Below are positions 62,801-64,000 of a DNA stretch of 64,000 bases, piece after piece. The DNA lies in contig JBBPUQ010000011.1 of the NCBI GenBank assembly GCA_038501195.1, forward strand, positions 1,488,001-1,552,000, in the 5' to 3' direction. The position numbers were made by a program, and so were the translations under genes. The DNA comes from Nemania diffusa. Its lineage: Eukaryota > Ascomycota > Sordariomycetes > Xylariales > Xylariaceae. Under the pieces are notes generated by a model. That model made no database searches and had not been told where the DNA came from. It was given only the letters and a program-made list of their open reading frames with translations. The stretch's first letter is position 1. Each line of letters starts with the position of its first letter.

Positions 62801-64000
62801 GATTAAAAAGCTAAAAACAAAAAAAAAACAAATAATATACAATAATATTTTTTTAACTGGTTACAACTTTAAAATAGCTAATTTTAAAAAACTCTACTTT
62901 AAAACGTTTTATTTTATAAGTAGTTAAAATCTACAAACTAGTAATTAATAAGCTACTATTTATATTAAATATATTTTTAATTAATATTTTATTATAAACT
63001 AATTACAAAAGTTTTTTATTTAAAAAATATAAAAAGTTAACATTTAATATATTATAAATAAATTATTAAATATTTAAAAATTTAATAATATATAAAAAAT
63101 GTTTAATTATAGCTAATATAAACAATTTATAAACAAAAATAATTCAAAAAACTTATAACTAAATTTTAATAGTTTACTTTAAAAAAAACAAAACTAAAAA
63201 ACTAATAACAAACAAATATTAATAGCTAAAAATACTTAAAAATATTAATATATATATAGCTAACTGTTTTTATAAAGCTATTAAAACATTTTAAAATAAA
63301 ATATTAAACAAGTTTTGCTTGTTTAAAGTTTTAAACTATTTTTAGTAATATATTGTTATTAACTTTAAAAGTTTTTTTAAAAATAAATTAAATAACAATA
63401 TAATTTTTATTATAATAAACTATTTATTTAAGTTTTGTTAAATTATATTTTATAATTTATTAGTTATAGCAAAAAATATAGCTTAAATATACTATAAAAG
63501 TTTTTACTAACTATTTAAATAGTTTAAATTTATTATAAACGATTAAAGCTTTTAGTTTATTAAAAACTTTATAAATAAACTATTATAAATTTATAAAATA
63601 AAGTTAAATTTTTTGTTTATAAAACATTATAAACTAATAAAATAAATAAAAAATATATATTAATAAATTAATTAGCAATTATATTTTTATATTAATTATT
63701 TTTAAAACAACTAGTTAAAAATACTGCTAGCTTTAAATAACGTTCAAGCTGCGTTATTATATAACTTACTAAAAAGTCTTTTTTTTTAAAAAGTTATTAT
63801 AAAACAGCTTATACATATAACTTTCAACTAAAAAAATAAAACAAAAATAACTGCTAAACTTTCTATTTAGAAAAAACTTACTTAGCAAAAAGCACAAATA
63901 TTTAAAAAACAAATTTATAAATATTTGTTTGTAACTAAAAATTAAATATAAAAAATATAAAACAAAATAACTAAATAAATTAATAAATATAAACAAAAGC
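62801..64000 (+). pseudogene. F integrase region, partial
   Basis: Follows RNase H where gypsy integrase belongs and runs off the window. A convincing HHCC or DDE pattern was not found. A minus-strand reading frame at 63769-63996 is rich in Phe, Leu and Lys and is a product of base composition. Confidence 0.4.

Larger units (their letters stand above)
57691..64000 (+). mobile_element. Ty3/gypsy element F, 5' part, runs off the window
   Basis: Begins at the point where G1 homology stops, with GTTACAGCTGAACTG, and continues to the window end. Its 3' LTR is outside, so LTR limits and target duplication cannot be set. Plus-strand RT and RNase H are readable in detail, and C/G loss is milder than in its neighbours. 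It inserted into the G1 RT, hence is younger than G1. Internal stops (Trp and Gln codons to TAA/TAG) still rule out function. Confidence 0.85.

Noticed and set aside
63769..63996. Minus-strand reading frame of 75 residues
   Set aside because: Antisense to the plus-strand gypsy F pol region; composition-driven.
1..64000. Mitochondrial, Plasmodium-like or Dictyostelium-like AT-rich DNA
   Set aside because: AT-richness here is mutational: paired LTR copies differ by C-to-T and G-to-A, and pol motifs show Asp-to-Asn and Trp/Gln-to-stop changes. No mitochondrial genes or genuine AT-rich open frames are present.

Overview
The window is an extremely A+T-rich stretch with no intact protein gene, tRNA or rRNA that I can support. 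Translations along it show recognisable retrotransposon polyproteins in which acidic codons have become Asn/Lys, Trp/Gln codons have become stops and most remaining C or G sits in CT/AG/GC contexts. That is the footprint of repeat-induced point mutation (RIP, C-to-T mainly at CpA). With fungal-type Ty1/copia and Ty3/gypsy pol and a hAT-type MITE, it points to a filamentous ascomycete (Pezizomycotina) AT-rich isochore, possibly pericentromeric. The species cannot be told from the sequence.

Layout. 1-10978: a copia element (inner copy 2310-10487, 394-bp LTRs, TSD AATAT) inserted into an older, more mutated copy of the same element (1-2309 and 10488-10978). 10979-16101: a gypsy element (D1, paired 227-bp LTRs) carrying a 226-bp insertion at 11299-11524. 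16102-16859: unassigned. 16860-18657: an inverted partial copy of the same gypsy family (D2). 18706-26211 and 38630-45872: two full-length copies of a second gypsy family (H1, H2), all four LTRs 200 bp. 26212-36892: a plus-strand copia element (B) split by a minus-strand copy of its own family (A, 27650-33558, 308-bp LTRs, TSD ATAAT). 36893-38629: mostly unassigned, with an inverted D-family LTR fragment (D4). 45873-50987: the 3' half of a third gypsy family (G2), interrupted by a small LTR element (46603-48051, TSD TATTT) that itself contains the 226-bp element (TSD ATGCT), and by a 661-bp hAT-type MITE (49428-50088, 8-bp TSD GTAAATAT). 50988-53756: a D-family fragment (D3). 53781-57690: the 5' half of another G element (G1). 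57691 to the end: a fourth gypsy family (F), the least mutated pol, running off the window.

Nothing here is likely to be expressed as working protein. The value of the region is its stratigraphy: insertion order can be read from nesting and target-site duplications, and RIP intensity differs between layers (outer copia more mutated than inner; MITE and the 46.95-kb copy of the 226-bp element nearly unmutated). The most interesting items are the hairpin-rich 226-bp element, the small non-autonomous LTR element, un-RIPed patches inside otherwise saturated elements, and a residual C/G skew that flips with element orientation. I found no convincing undescribed functional system.
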